Source: Rickettsiales bacterium (GTDB lineage Bacteria > Pseudomonadota > Alphaproteobacteria > Rickettsiales > SXRF01). Taken from it: a stretch of DNA of 34,947 nucleotides. Positions 22,962 to 30,987 of the stretch are shown piece by piece; the first letter of the stretch is position 1; every line of letters begins with the position of its first letter. The notes beneath the pieces are model-generated. The model did not search any database and was not told the origin of the DNA. It worked only from the letters and a program-made list of their open reading frames with translations. Both the position numbers and the translations under genes were made by a program. Location: the NCBI GenBank assembly GCA_005792635.1, contig SXRF01000026.1, forward strand, positions 1-34,947, written 5' to 3'.

Positions 22962-23392
22962 TCAACCACCACCGAACAATTAGGTGTTTCGTGCAGACGG
23001 ATTTGGGTGCAGGTGACGCCCGCATCGGCAAATAGCGGCGGACAGATGGTTTCCAGCAAATAAATCGCCATATTCTCGGCGGTTGGGTTGGTCGGCAGGT
23101 AGAAAATGCTTTGTTCGGTGATTTTGCTGATATTTTCGCCCAGTTCTCGGTCGCGCTCATGCAGGATGGTGGTGTGATCCCAGTTATCATCCACCCATTT
23201 TCCCAGCCGCTCGCGGATTACGCCAAAATCCACCACCCGACCAAGGTTATCAAGGCTTTCCGCACTTTCCACCGCAAAGCTTGCCTCAATGGAATAGCGA
23301 TGCCCATGCAGGTTTTTACACTTGCTTTCATGGTCAAGAACGCGGTGGGCAGCATCAAATTCAATGCGGCGGGTGCAGGTGATTTTGGTCAT
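22958..23392 (-). CDS. queD: 6-carboxy-5,6,7,8-tetrahydropterin synthase (QueD/PTPS family)
   Basis: 144 residues. QueD converts dihydroneopterin triphosphate to 6-carboxytetrahydropterin, an early step of queuosine biosynthesis. Zinc ligands His16, His29 and His31 are visible in FDAAHRV and NLHGH, the catalytic Cys25 lies between them, and a Glu sits in IRLHETPN near the C-terminus (PTAENMAIYLLE is the other signature). It overlaps the end of the convergent lysozyme-like gene by 4 nt. No other queuosine gene is next to it. Confidence 0.93.
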   Translation of the reverse strand: MTKITCTRRIEFDAAHRVLDHESKCKNLHGHRYSIEASFAVESAESLDNLGRVVDFGVIRERLGKWVDDNWDHTTILHERDRELGENISKITEQSIFYLPTNPTAENMAIYLLETICPPLFADAGVTCTQIRLHETPNCSVVVD

Positions 23393-23514
23393 AATATGGG
23401 CATTTTAGCATATTTGCGCCGCGATTGTCACAATTAATTCACAAAATTGTCATATAAATTAATGATTTTTTATGGTATAAGTAGTAGTGTAAGATAAATA
23501 AAAGGAGAAGTTTT

Positions 23515-23730
23515 ATGGCATTAAAGGATATTAGTTGGGGAGCAGTCTTGGTAGGAGCGGCGTTTGCGACAGCGTTTGTTGCTGTGTCACCTGAAATATT
23601 CTCTGCTGTAGCGATAAGCTCAGTTGCAAAATTAGGTATAGCCGCAGTTGTTGGCGGTATAACTGGTGAATTTGTTAGCGATTTGCTACACAGGTGCGGG
23701 ACTGCGGTTTCCGCGGTTACTAGTAGATGA
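23515..23730 (+). CDS. Small hydrophobic protein, 71 residues
   Basis: The ATG has a strong AAGGAG 8 nt upstream. The product has two hydrophobic stretches (about 9-27 and 35-50) with a Gly/Ala-rich second one, so it is probably a small membrane protein. Its stop overlaps the next start (ATGA), which couples it to the 23727 gene. No family is recognised. An antisense frame covers the same bases but lacks a ribosome site. Confidence 0.6.
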   Translation: MALKDISWGAVLVGAAFATAFVAVSPEIFSAVAISSVAKLGIAAVVGGITGEFVSDLLHRCGTAVSAVTSR

Positions 23731-24077
23731 TGCAAGAAACCAAAACGGAAGAGCGAGGGGAACAGCGCATTGTCATACTCCTGCGCGGGATGATGGAGCG
23801 CGGAGGGTTTTACTGGTGCTATCTGGCGGTAAAACCTGAATTAATCAAACAATTTCAAGCCGCCGTTGCCGAAAAATATAATATCCAGAATTTCGTGGCA
23901 GATGGTTACGGCGAGGTGATTGTTTCTGGGCGCGGGCGCAACCCGCCAGACGAAATCACCGCCTATCTGGTAAAATCCCTCGGCACAAATTTTGAAAGCC
24001 TTGACGGCGGCGACGCAAAGGCAAGTTTAGAGCGAATTGTGGCGATGATTAGCCAGTCAGCCGCTAATAAACTATAG
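23727..24077 (+). CDS. Conserved-looking small cytoplasmic protein, unknown
   Basis: 116 residues with a mixed alpha/beta composition: IVILLRGMMERGGFYWCYLAV near the start, then FVADGYGEVIVSGRGRNPPDEI near the middle. It looks like a real soluble protein but matches no family I can name. It overlaps the 23515 gene by 4 nt. The TAG stop (24075-24077) is also the outer edge of the palindromic element at 24076-24220. Confidence 0.65.
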   Translation: MMQETKTEERGEQRIVILLRGMMERGGFYWCYLAVKPELIKQFQAAVAEKYNIQNFVADGYGEVIVSGRGRNPPDEITAYLVKSLGTNFESLDGGDAKASLERIVAMISQSAANKL

Positions 24078-24220
24078 AACTCTCTTACAAACTAATTTTA
24101 GCAAAAAAGCGCGAAGCGATGGATACCGAGAAACATGAGGTTATTCTTCATAACTGACTTGTTTCGAGGAGGCTCTATCGCAAGCAGATTTGAAGCTAAA
24201 ATTAGTTTGTAAGGGGTTCT
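24076..24220. repeat. Palindromic element between two convergent genes
   Basis: A 145-bp element with about 27-bp near-perfect terminal inverted repeats: AGAACTCTCTTACAAACTAA... and its complement ending TAAGGGGTTCT, differing mainly at three bases near the outer end. The stop codon of the gene on each side overlaps its edge (TAG at 24075-24077 and at 24219-24221 on the minus strand), so it may act as a shared terminator. The inner part has CCGAGAA and hairpin GTTATTCTTCATAAC. Its ends differ from the other elements here. Confidence 0.85.
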
Positions 24221-25553
24221 ACTTATCCATATCGCGGTAGGTCGCAACATCCATCGTACCTTCGGATTTATCAACCAGCATGGTAATCAGCGAATCACCA
24301 GTGATATTCACTGTGGTACGCATCATATCCAAAATGCGGTCAACGCCTGCAATCAGCGCAATGCCCTCTAGCGGCAAGCCAACAGAGGTCAGCACCATAC
24401 CCATCATAATCAGCGAGCCACCCGGAATGCCCGCTGCACCAATTGAGCCAAGGGTGGCGGTGAGGATGAGGATAAAATAATGATGCCCGTCAATAGGGAT
24501 GCCGTAAGCCTGCGAGAAGAACAGAGCGCAGATGCCGAGGTAAATCGCCGTACCGTCCATGTTGATTGATGCGCCAAGCGGCAGCACAAAAGAAGTTGTG
24601 CTTTTTGACACGCCGATTTTCTCATTAACCACGCGCATAGCGGTGGAAAGAGTGGCTTTACTACTGCTGGTAGAAAAGGCAAGAAGCTGGGCTTCCGCCA
24701 TTTTGCGGTAAAAAGGCATCGGTGATATGCGGGCGAAAACTATCACCATAACGCCAAACAAAATATATTGAGTGAACAACGCGCCCATCACCACGCCAAC
24801 CAATTTAAGTAGCGCGAATAATATCTCCAGACCTTGCGTCCCCACTACCCATGAGGTGAGCGCAAACACACCATAAGGCGAGAATTTAATCACCGTTTCA
24901 ATCATCTTGAACACTAACTGCGCCGCTGATTTGCAGATGTCAGTCAGGTTTTGCACTTTTTCACCAAGGGAATTAAGCGTAATACCCACGAAAATCGCAA
25001 ATACCACCACTTGCAGGATATGGTCATCAGCCATGGACTTAAAAATATTGGTGGAAACCATATCAACAAAAATCTGGATGAGGCTAACTTCTTTGGGCGC
25101 AGAAGCAGGCGCAACCGAACCAACTTGCGCTTTAAGCGCGGAAAGATCCACGCCAACTCCGGGATGGAAAATTGAGCCAAATAATAGCCCAATACAAACA
25201 GCAACCGCACCCGTCATCAAGAACGCGCTAACTGCCTTAAATCCAATCCGTTTGAAGGATTCGGCGTTGGTCATGCTGGTAATACCGCTTACTAGCGAGA
25301 AGAAAATCAATGGGATTACCACCATTTTAATCATATTTATGAATACCGTGCCAACAGGCTTCACATATTCCGTGAGGATGGTTTTCCCGTCAACTCCAGT
25401 CGGATTATTGGCACTAACGCCGCCAATAGCAAAGCCAAACGCAACGCCCATCAGCAAGCCAAGCAACACGCGAAACCATAATTTGGAAATAAGGGAACTC
25501 TTTGCCCCAGATTTTGTTCCAGAACTTACTGTAGATTTTACAGTTGATGCCAT
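24219..25553 (-). CDS. Dicarboxylate/amino acid:cation symporter (DAACS)
   Basis: 444 residues from the ATG at 25551-25553, which has AGGGGA about 9 nt upstream; an ATG three codons earlier is too close to it. Eight membrane helices, two re-entrant loops: the serine-rich STSSSKATLST loop (about 288-298), NMDGTA in TM7 (about 330-335) and AAGIPGGSL after it match the glutamate/aspartate/C4-dicarboxylate carriers (GltP/DctA family). It imports glutamate, aspartate or C4-dicarboxylates with protons or sodium across the inner membrane. The exact substrate cannot be read from sequence. The gene stands alone with the palindromic element at its 3' end. Confidence 0.93.
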   Translation of the reverse strand: MASTVKSTVSSGTKSGAKSSLISKLWFRVLLGLLMGVAFGFAIGGVSANNPTGVDGKTILTEYVKPVGTVFINMIKMVVIPLIFFSLVSGITSMTNAESFKRIGFKAVSAFLMTGAVAVCIGLLFGSIFHPGVGVDLSALKAQVGSVAPASAPKEVSLIQIFVDMVSTNIFKSMADDHILQVVVFAIFVGITLNSLGEKVQNLTDICKSAAQLVFKMIETVIKFSPYGVFALTSWVVGTQGLEILFALLKLVGVVMGALFTQYILFGVMVIVFARISPMPFYRKMAEAQLLAFSTSSSKATLSTAMRVVNEKIGVSKSTTSFVLPLGASINMDGTAIYLGICALFFSQAYGIPIDGHHYFILILTATLGSIGAAGIPGGSLIMMGMVLTSVGLPLEGIALIAGVDRILDMMRTTVNITGDSLITMLVDKSEGTMDVATYRDMDK

Positions 25554-25632
25554 GATTACCATTCCCCTATTGTTTCATAAGGCTGGTTGTGTACTACAAA
25601 AATGGGTAATCAGTCAAGCTTCCGCTTAAAAA

Positions 25633-25857
25633 CTACCTTTTTCCCTTGCCAATCGCGCTCACATCATCATTTCCTGATATTTTACAAGAAACGCTAGAGT
25701 CTTTGGAGTTAGGATCTTTTTGGTCATTGCAGAAAATTTTACTGTAATTTATATGTTCCCAATCGGTCGCATTATCATGTGATGCAACGGCGCAACCATA
25801 GACGACAACGGCTGTAATTCCATAAATTATGAAACGCAATAATCGCATGGTAGGCAT
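25633..25857 (-). CDS. Small putative lipoprotein
   Basis: 74 residues from the ATG at 25855-25857; an earlier frame start would overlap pilU. A basic N-terminus and hydrophobic segment end in VVVYGC, a passable lipobox, followed by a short polar, Asp/Asn/Lys-rich region with two more cysteines (residues FCND and VSC). It lies right after pilU on the same strand, with its start 5 nt from the pilU stop. No ribosome site is obvious. No family is recognised. Confidence 0.5.
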   Translation of the reverse strand: MPTMRLLRFIIYGITAVVVYGCAVASHDNATDWEHINYSKIFCNDQKDPNSKDSSVSCKISGNDDVSAIGKGKR

Positions 25858-25861
25858 AATA

Positions 25862-26983
25862 TCAAAACTGATTATCAAGAGTAATATTATTCATACTAGC
25901 CATAGCCCCTGCATTTCCGCCCATTTCATATTGCTTAATAAGCAGGCGCAAATTCCCCGGATGGTCGGATTCGGTCAGTGCTGCCGCTTGCGTTATCATG
26001 CCTTCTTTATATAAATCAAGCAAGGACTGGTCAAATGTTTGCATCCCCATATCGCGTCCTTTTTCTATTAAATCATGGATCTCTTGAACTCGCCCTTCTG
26101 CTATTAGCTCGCGGATAAGCCCTTTATTTAACATGATTTCTAGTGCTATGCTGCGCTCGCCATGCGTGTTTTGCAATAATCTTTGCGTAAGCACTCCGCG
26201 CAAATTAAGCGATAAATTTTGCAATATTTGCTTATGCCGTTCCTCAGGAAAAAAATTCACAATCCGCTCTATCGCTTGATTAGCATTATTAGCATGTAGA
26301 GTCGCAACGCATAAATGCCCAGTTTCTGAGAAATTCATGGCATGCTCCATGGTTTCACGATCACGAATTTCACCAATAACAATTACATCTGGTGATTGTC
26401 GCAGTGCGTTTTTTAGAGCTATGCCAAAAGAATAGGTGTCTATCCCCACATCACGCTGGGAAAAAATACATTTATTATGTTCGTGGATAAATTCAATCGG
26501 GTCTTCAATGGTTACAACATGCCCAGAACCATGGGTGTTTCTATGTTCGAGCATCGCAGCCAGAGAAGTTGATTTACCAGAACCCGTCGCCCCCATAACC
26601 AACACTAGACCACGCTTTTCCAAAATCAGATCCCCATAAACTGGCGGAAGCCCTAATTGCTTTAGGGATGGTATTTCAGTTTTGATGCGGCGTAAAACTA
26701 TGCCAGCATGTTTTCTTTGGCGGAAGGCGTTCAGGCGAAAACGCGCCCCCTGCCACATAATCGCTGTGTTATATTCAAGTGTGCTTTCAAACTCAACCAG
26801 AGCATCAGGCTCAAGCAAAGCAAGCAATATAGAATTAATATCATCATCCGACAAACGCTCGCAATTTTGCGCTTCCATTTTACTGCTAAAGCGAAAAACT
26901 GGCGGCATTCCAACCGTAAAATAACAATCAGACGCGCCTGTTTCCACTAATTCCTTGAATACTCCGTCAATATTTATAGCCAT
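25862..26983 (-). CDS. pilU: PilU-type pilus retraction ATPase
   Basis: 373 residues. A PilT/PilU hexameric ATPase that drives type IV pilus retraction with PilT at the inner membrane. Walker A GATGSGKST (about 131-139), Asp box EDPIEF (about 161-166), Walker B-like DVIVIGEIRD, His box TLHANNA and the MGMQTFDQSLLDLY motif near residue 315, typical of PilU, are present. GLIRELI replaces the AIRNLIRE motif of PilT. An AAGAGAG site lies 8 nt before the ATG. It follows pilT by 18 nt. Confidence 0.92.
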   Translation of the reverse strand: MAINIDGVFKELVETGASDCYFTVGMPPVFRFSSKMEAQNCERLSDDDINSILLALLEPDALVEFESTLEYNTAIMWQGARFRLNAFRQRKHAGIVLRRIKTEIPSLKQLGLPPVYGDLILEKRGLVLVMGATGSGKSTSLAAMLEHRNTHGSGHVVTIEDPIEFIHEHNKCIFSQRDVGIDTYSFGIALKNALRQSPDVIVIGEIRDRETMEHAMNFSETGHLCVATLHANNANQAIERIVNFFPEERHKQILQNLSLNLRGVLTQRLLQNTHGERSIALEIMLNKGLIRELIAEGRVQEIHDLIEKGRDMGMQTFDQSLLDLYKEGMITQAAALTESDHPGNLRLLIKQYEMGGNAGAMASMNNITLDNQF

Positions 26984-27001
26984 AAAAACACTCTCTTAAT
27001 T

Positions 27002-28120
27002 CTAAAATCCGCTTGCTTTATTTTTTACAGGTGAAGACGAATGATCACCTGCCTTGCTGGCTTTTTCCACCAGATTTTCTGAATCATCGGAAGTGCTGGT
27101 GTTTAGTGCTGATCGCGCAACTTCTTCACTAATAATTCCTTGATTGAGGAGGGCAAAAATACTGTCCTTCATAGTGTTCATGCCAATCTTACTGCCCATT
27201 TGTATCAGCGAATAAAGTTGTGATATACGCGCTTCGCGGATGAGGTTGCGGACGGCTGGTGTTCCCAGCATAATTTCATGTGCAGCAACTCGACCGCCTT
27301 CTTTTTGTTTAAGCAATGTCTGCGTTACCACTGCTTCCAGCGAGATGGAAAGCATGGCACGAACCATTTCTTTATCGCCAGAAGGAAAAACATCGATTAT
27401 ACGATCTATGGTTTTTGGCGCAGAATTGGTGTGCAAGGTTGCCATCACTAAATGCCCAGTTTCCGCTGCTGTCAGCGCAAGCTGGATGGTTTCCATATCG
27501 CGCAACTCGCCAACCAACACCACATCAGGATCTTCGCGCAGTGCGCTACGCAACGCTTTTGCAAATGAGCGCGTACTTTTCCCAACTTCGCGCTGATTGA
27601 TGAGCGATTTTTTAGAGTTGTGAATAAATTCAACAGGATCTTCAATGGTAATTATATGCTTGGCATCATTGGTATTTATATAGTCAATCATCGCCGCAAG
27701 CGTTGTCGATTTACCTGAACCCGTCGGCCCAGTAATAAGAAGCAAGCCCTTATGCAAACCGCAAAGTTTTTTAAGAATTTCTGGCGCACCAAGCTCTTCT
27801 AAGCTAAGAACGCGGTTGGGAATACTACGCAAAACCGCCGCCGCCCCGTTTAGAGTATTAAAAACATTCACACGAAAACGCAAATCATTGCCAAAAGAAA
27901 TAGCAAAATCCAACTCAAGCTCGCGCTCATATTCCGTGCGTTGCTGCTCGGTCATAATCGCGTATAGCATTTGCTTTATTTCATCCGCAGATAATAACAC
28001 CGCCCCTTTATATGGGATCATTTCGCCATTAATACGCAATATCGGCGGACTATTCGGAGATAGATGTAAATCCGAAGCTTTGTTTTTTTGGGTAAAAATC
28101 AATAAATCAGTGATTTCCAT
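27002..28120 (-). CDS. pilT: PilT-type pilus retraction ATPase
   Basis: 372 residues. Walker A GPTGSGKST (about 129-137), Asp box EDPVEF, Walker B-like DVVLVGELRD, His box TLHTNSA and AVRNLIREAR (the AIRNLIRE motif of PilT) are all visible; the N-terminal PAS-like domain carries KASDLHL. It powers pilus retraction and twitching-type motility or DNA uptake. AGGAAC upstream of the ATG supports the start. It lies between a TPR protein (46 nt upstream) and pilU, so the three form one operon. Its C-terminus is a short Ser/Asp/Lys-rich tail that PilT of model species lacks. Confidence 0.94.
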   Translation of the reverse strand: MEITDLLIFTQKNKASDLHLSPNSPPILRINGEMIPYKGAVLLSADEIKQMLYAIMTEQQRTEYERELELDFAISFGNDLRFRVNVFNTLNGAAAVLRSIPNRVLSLEELGAPEILKKLCGLHKGLLLITGPTGSGKSTTLAAMIDYINTNDAKHIITIEDPVEFIHNSKKSLINQREVGKSTRSFAKALRSALREDPDVVLVGELRDMETIQLALTAAETGHLVMATLHTNSAPKTIDRIIDVFPSGDKEMVRAMLSISLEAVVTQTLLKQKEGGRVAAHEIMLGTPAVRNLIREARISQLYSLIQMGSKIGMNTMKDSIFALLNQGIISEEVARSALNTSTSDDSENLVEKASKAGDHSSSPVKNKASGF

Positions 28121-28165
28121 TTTTAGTTCCTTTAGGTTTTTGCGACGATTTTCATCGCGCCTTAT

Positions 28166-30010
28166 CTACCTATTAGAACTTATAAAGGTTAATCTTTGCT
28201 GAATATCCGAGATTTTTCCAGGGATTTTTTCGCCACGCGCTGAAGCCTCTATCAATTGACGATAAAGCTTAGCAGCCTCATCATAATTCTTCTGCTTATC
28301 CAACATGATAGCCAAATTATAACGATAAGTTAAATTCTCGGGGGCAAGAGCAACGGCGCGGAACATCTTATCAATTGCCTTGTCCTTATCACCAAGCTTC
28401 TGATAAATAACTGCTATTTGCGCTGGGATGGTAGCAAAACTAGGGTTTTTATCTTCCAGTTTTTCCAGCTCTCCCAACGCTTCTTTCGGGGCTTCATCCG
28501 CCAGCAATACCAAAAAATTATTAAATCCATCGCGGTTTTGTGGATCAATTGCCAGCAACCGTGCATAAAGCGGGCGAGCCTTGTCAAACTGACGAGCGCG
28601 ATGATACATGGTGGCAAGCCCAAAAAGAGCCTGTTTATTATTCGGAGAATTATCCAATATAGACTGGTAAATAGCTATTGCTGCTTCGCTTTGCCCAGAA
28701 TTTACCGCATTGTAGGCATTATCCAGCTCAGCGTCCGCGTCCAGAGCTTGCGTTTTTTTCTCAACCTTCACCCCCAAAATCTGGCTGGCTGGCGACTGTG
28801 CAACACCACCGCGCTCTTTGAACAAATCCTGCATATCATGTCCGTGACTAACATCGATTTTTTCATTAGTTGCAGGCTTGGATTTTTGGGAAGGTGGCTT
28901 TACTGCGTTTAACAGCTTAACACTGTCAGGCGACAGCGTTTCAGCACCGTCATCAACCGCGTCCGCCAGTGCCGTATCCGCCAATACCTTATCTGACTGC
29001 GTACTTTTTTTCACCAGCTTTGAATCAACTGGCTTTACAGTTTTTGGGGAAGATTTTTTCCCCGCAGAGGATTTTTTTGCTGGTTTTTCAATGTCGTTTT
29101 CTGTCTTGTTTTCTGGCGGAACATAATTAACATCTGGCAATGCTGCCGTTGGCTGCGATAATAAAGGCACAGCGGGAGTTACCATCTGCTCAACAGAACC
29201 AACAGCGGCTTTCTTGGTTGTTGGCAAAATAACAGCGTCTTCAGCTGGCGGCACTATCTCAACAGTTTCCTTGCTCGCGATCAAAGCTTCCGTCGCTGGC
29301 GCAGAAGTTGGTGGCGCAGGAGGGATCTCAGCAGATGGCTGTATTTGCTCTTCCTGTTTGGGTTTTAATAAATCTGGACTAGGCAAATTAGGGACGACAG
29401 CCTCTGGCAATGCAATAAGCGGTACACTGCCAACAGCTGGTTTTTCTTCTATAGGCTTTTCTGCAACGGCATCACCACCCGCCGCTGGCGCAAGCTCCGC
29501 AAGCAACACAGGGTTCACCTGCGCAGCTTCAGCGATTGAATTTCCTTTTATAGTGTAACCAGCAACAGCTTGTGTTTTTGTGGCGGCAGCGTTTGTTTGC
29601 GCATCCTTCACCGCGCGGCTAGCAACGCGCTCAAAAAAAACATTTTTCGAGGCAGTGCTGCCCTGTTCTTGCAGCCACGGCAAGCTAGCATTAGCAGAAA
29701 CTATTTTTACTGGCGGCGGCACTTGTAAATAACTGGTAACAGGCGTTTTTGTAATACATCCAGCATCACTTTTGCGGCAAAGCTTTTCAGATTTTTCATC
29801 AACCAAATCAATAAAAGATTTCGCTGTTTTTTTGTCCTTAATATTAGGAACAGTAATCATCAGAGGATTATTTTCAGCCAAAGCCGAAGGAATATAAGCA
29901 ACCCCACAGAATAAAGAGCCGAACAAAACGCCAAACAAAGTGCTTGAACAAGAAGAAGCAAGCAAACTTTTATACGAATGTTTTTTCTGATAAATCATAA
30001 TATTTTTCAT
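28166..30010 (-). CDS. Secreted TPR protein of the pilus cluster
   Basis: 614 residues. A long signal peptide ends in ALA near residue 45, so the protein is exported. A Pro/Ala/Lys/Glu-rich low-complexity middle (about 180-390) precedes several tetratricopeptide repeats (about 440-600), e.g. AIAIYQSILDNSPNNKQALF, and YNLAIMLDKQKNYDEAAKLY. TPR proteins of this layout help assemble pilus secretins or hold partner proteins in the periplasm. No ribosome site is obvious before ATG 30008-30010; an ATG four codons later is another option. It is followed by pilT 46 nt on. The palindromic element at 30100 lies upstream. Confidence 0.82.
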   Translation of the reverse strand: MKNIMIYQKKHSYKSLLASSCSSTLFGVLFGSLFCGVAYIPSALAENNPLMITVPNIKDKKTAKSFIDLVDEKSEKLCRKSDAGCITKTPVTSYLQVPPPVKIVSANASLPWLQEQGSTASKNVFFERVASRAVKDAQTNAAATKTQAVAGYTIKGNSIAEAAQVNPVLLAELAPAAGGDAVAEKPIEEKPAVGSVPLIALPEAVVPNLPSPDLLKPKQEEQIQPSAEIPPAPPTSAPATEALIASKETVEIVPPAEDAVILPTTKKAAVGSVEQMVTPAVPLLSQPTAALPDVNYVPPENKTENDIEKPAKKSSAGKKSSPKTVKPVDSKLVKKSTQSDKVLADTALADAVDDGAETLSPDSVKLLNAVKPPSQKSKPATNEKIDVSHGHDMQDLFKERGGVAQSPASQILGVKVEKKTQALDADAELDNAYNAVNSGQSEAAIAIYQSILDNSPNNKQALFGLATMYHRARQFDKARPLYARLLAIDPQNRDGFNNFLVLLADEAPKEALGELEKLEDKNPSFATIPAQIAVIYQKLGDKDKAIDKMFRAVALAPENLTYRYNLAIMLDKQKNYDEAAKLYRQLIEASARGEKIPGKISDIQQRLTFISSNR

Positions 30011-30099
30011 TCTGATAGAAAAAATTAATCCACAAACAAATAACTATGTACATGATTATTATAAAATAAAAAACAGTTTTTTTTATAGTGTCGATAATC

Positions 30100-30244
30100 A
30101 GGTTCTGTTGCGGAATTCGCTAGAGCATAGCGAAAATGGTGGTTTCCGAGAACCGTAGCGCAGTGTATGTTTTATACATGAGCAACGGAAGCGCAGGAAA
30201 CTACCATTTGCAGCAAGCTATAGTAGAATTCATGGGCAGAACCT
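30100..30244. repeat. Palindromic element, copy in front of the TPR and iscX genes
   Basis: 145 bp bounded by AGGTTCTG and CAGAACCT. Inner stems pair along most of the length (ATGGTGGTTTCC with GGAAACTACCAT), and the tip is GCAGTGTATGT-TTTA-TACATGAG. It is a close relative of the copy at 33129-33295. The gap 30011-30320 otherwise holds only AT-rich DNA, with a TATAAT on the minus strand that may serve the TPR-pilT-pilU operon. Confidence 0.88.
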
Positions 30245-30320
30245 AACCTAAACAATTGCATATAGGTAAATGCTACCATAGAATGCAAAGGAGTAATAAA
30301 AAATATATGAAAGATGAATT

Positions 30321-30515
30321 ATGCGCTGGATAGATATTCGTGAAATTGCCATCCGTCTTGAGGAATTGTACCCTGACGCTGATAATGTCAATCTGCGTTT
30401 TACCGATTTGCGCGAGTGGATTTTGGCACTGCCAGAATTCAATGATTCTCCTGATGGCTGCAACGAAAAAATATTGGAAGCCATACAAATGGCGTGGCTA
30501 GATGAGCGCGATTAG
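30321..30515 (+). CDS. iscX: Fe-S cluster assembly protein IscX
   Basis: 64 residues, near the usual 66. IscX binds the cysteine desulfurase IscS and iron and tunes Fe-S cluster assembly. The conserved pattern is visible: W-x-D-x-REI (residues 3-9), RFTDLREWI (26-34), and the acidic end NEKILEAIQMAWLDE. The usual first residues before the W are few, and an in-frame stop lies just upstream, so the ATG at 30321 is the start. It overlaps tsaE by 14 nt and begins the operon, which is an unusual place since iscX normally ends an isc operon. Confidence 0.93.
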   Translation: MRWIDIREIAIRLEELYPDADNVNLRFTDLREWILALPEFNDSPDGCNEKILEAIQMAWLDERD

Positions 30516-30987
30516 TATTTTTAGCGGTTTTTTGCGCGACGAGGCGGAAACAAAAGCTTTTGCCGCTGGGCTTGCTGGGCTATGCAATATTGGCGACTGC
30601 ATATTATTATATGGTGAGGTGGGCGCAGGGAAAACCTCATTTGCCCGTGGCTTTATCCGCGAACTATCAGAGGTCAGCGAAGAAATCACCAGCCCAACCT
30701 TTACCATCGTGCAAAACTATCCTCTTAAAACTGGGCTTAAAAATGGTGGGCATCTGTGGCATTGCGATTTTTACCGCTTAAAACACCGCGATGAACTATA
30801 TGAACTCGGGCTGGAGGAAGCATTTGAAAACGGCATAACCCTCATTGAATGGCCAGAAATAATGGGCGATGACGCACCAAAAAATGCGCTAAAAATTATG
30901 CTAAAACTTGAGAATGACGGACGAAATATAGAATTAATAGGGAATGAAGCATGGCAAGAACGCCTGAAGAAATTAGCCATTTTATAA
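30502..30987 (+). CDS. tsaE: tRNA t6A biosynthesis ATPase TsaE
   Basis: 161 residues. TsaE works with TsaB and TsaD to make N6-threonylcarbamoyladenosine in tRNAs. Walker A GEVGAGKT (38-45), SPTF (64-67), HCDFYRL (87-93) and IEWPE (115-119) match the family. It overlaps iscX by 14 nt and amgK by 37 nt, so the operon is tightly coupled. The tsaE-amgK-murU order is common in alphaproteobacteria. Confidence 0.95.
   Translation: MSAISIFSGFLRDEAETKAFAAGLAGLCNIGDCILLYGEVGAGKTSFARGFIRELSEVSEEITSPTFTIVQNYPLKTGLKNGGHLWHCDFYRLKHRDELYELGLEEAFENGITLIEWPEIMGDDAPKNALKIMLKLENDGRNIELIGNEAWQERLKKLAIL

Noticed and set aside
23432-23500. Possible promoter with TTGTCA repeats before the 23515 gene
   Set aside because: Spacings to TATGGT or TATAAG are 18 nt or more and no pair is convincing in this AT-rich stretch.
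24907-25629. 240-residue plus-strand frame
   Set aside because: It is antisense to the symporter gene, whose family motifs are all intact on the minus strand.
30307-30333. Eight-codon frame (MKDELCAG) overlapping the iscX start
   Set aside because: The upstream AAGGAG is 13 nt away, but the frame is too short to tell from chance; no leader-peptide attenuation structure is visible.
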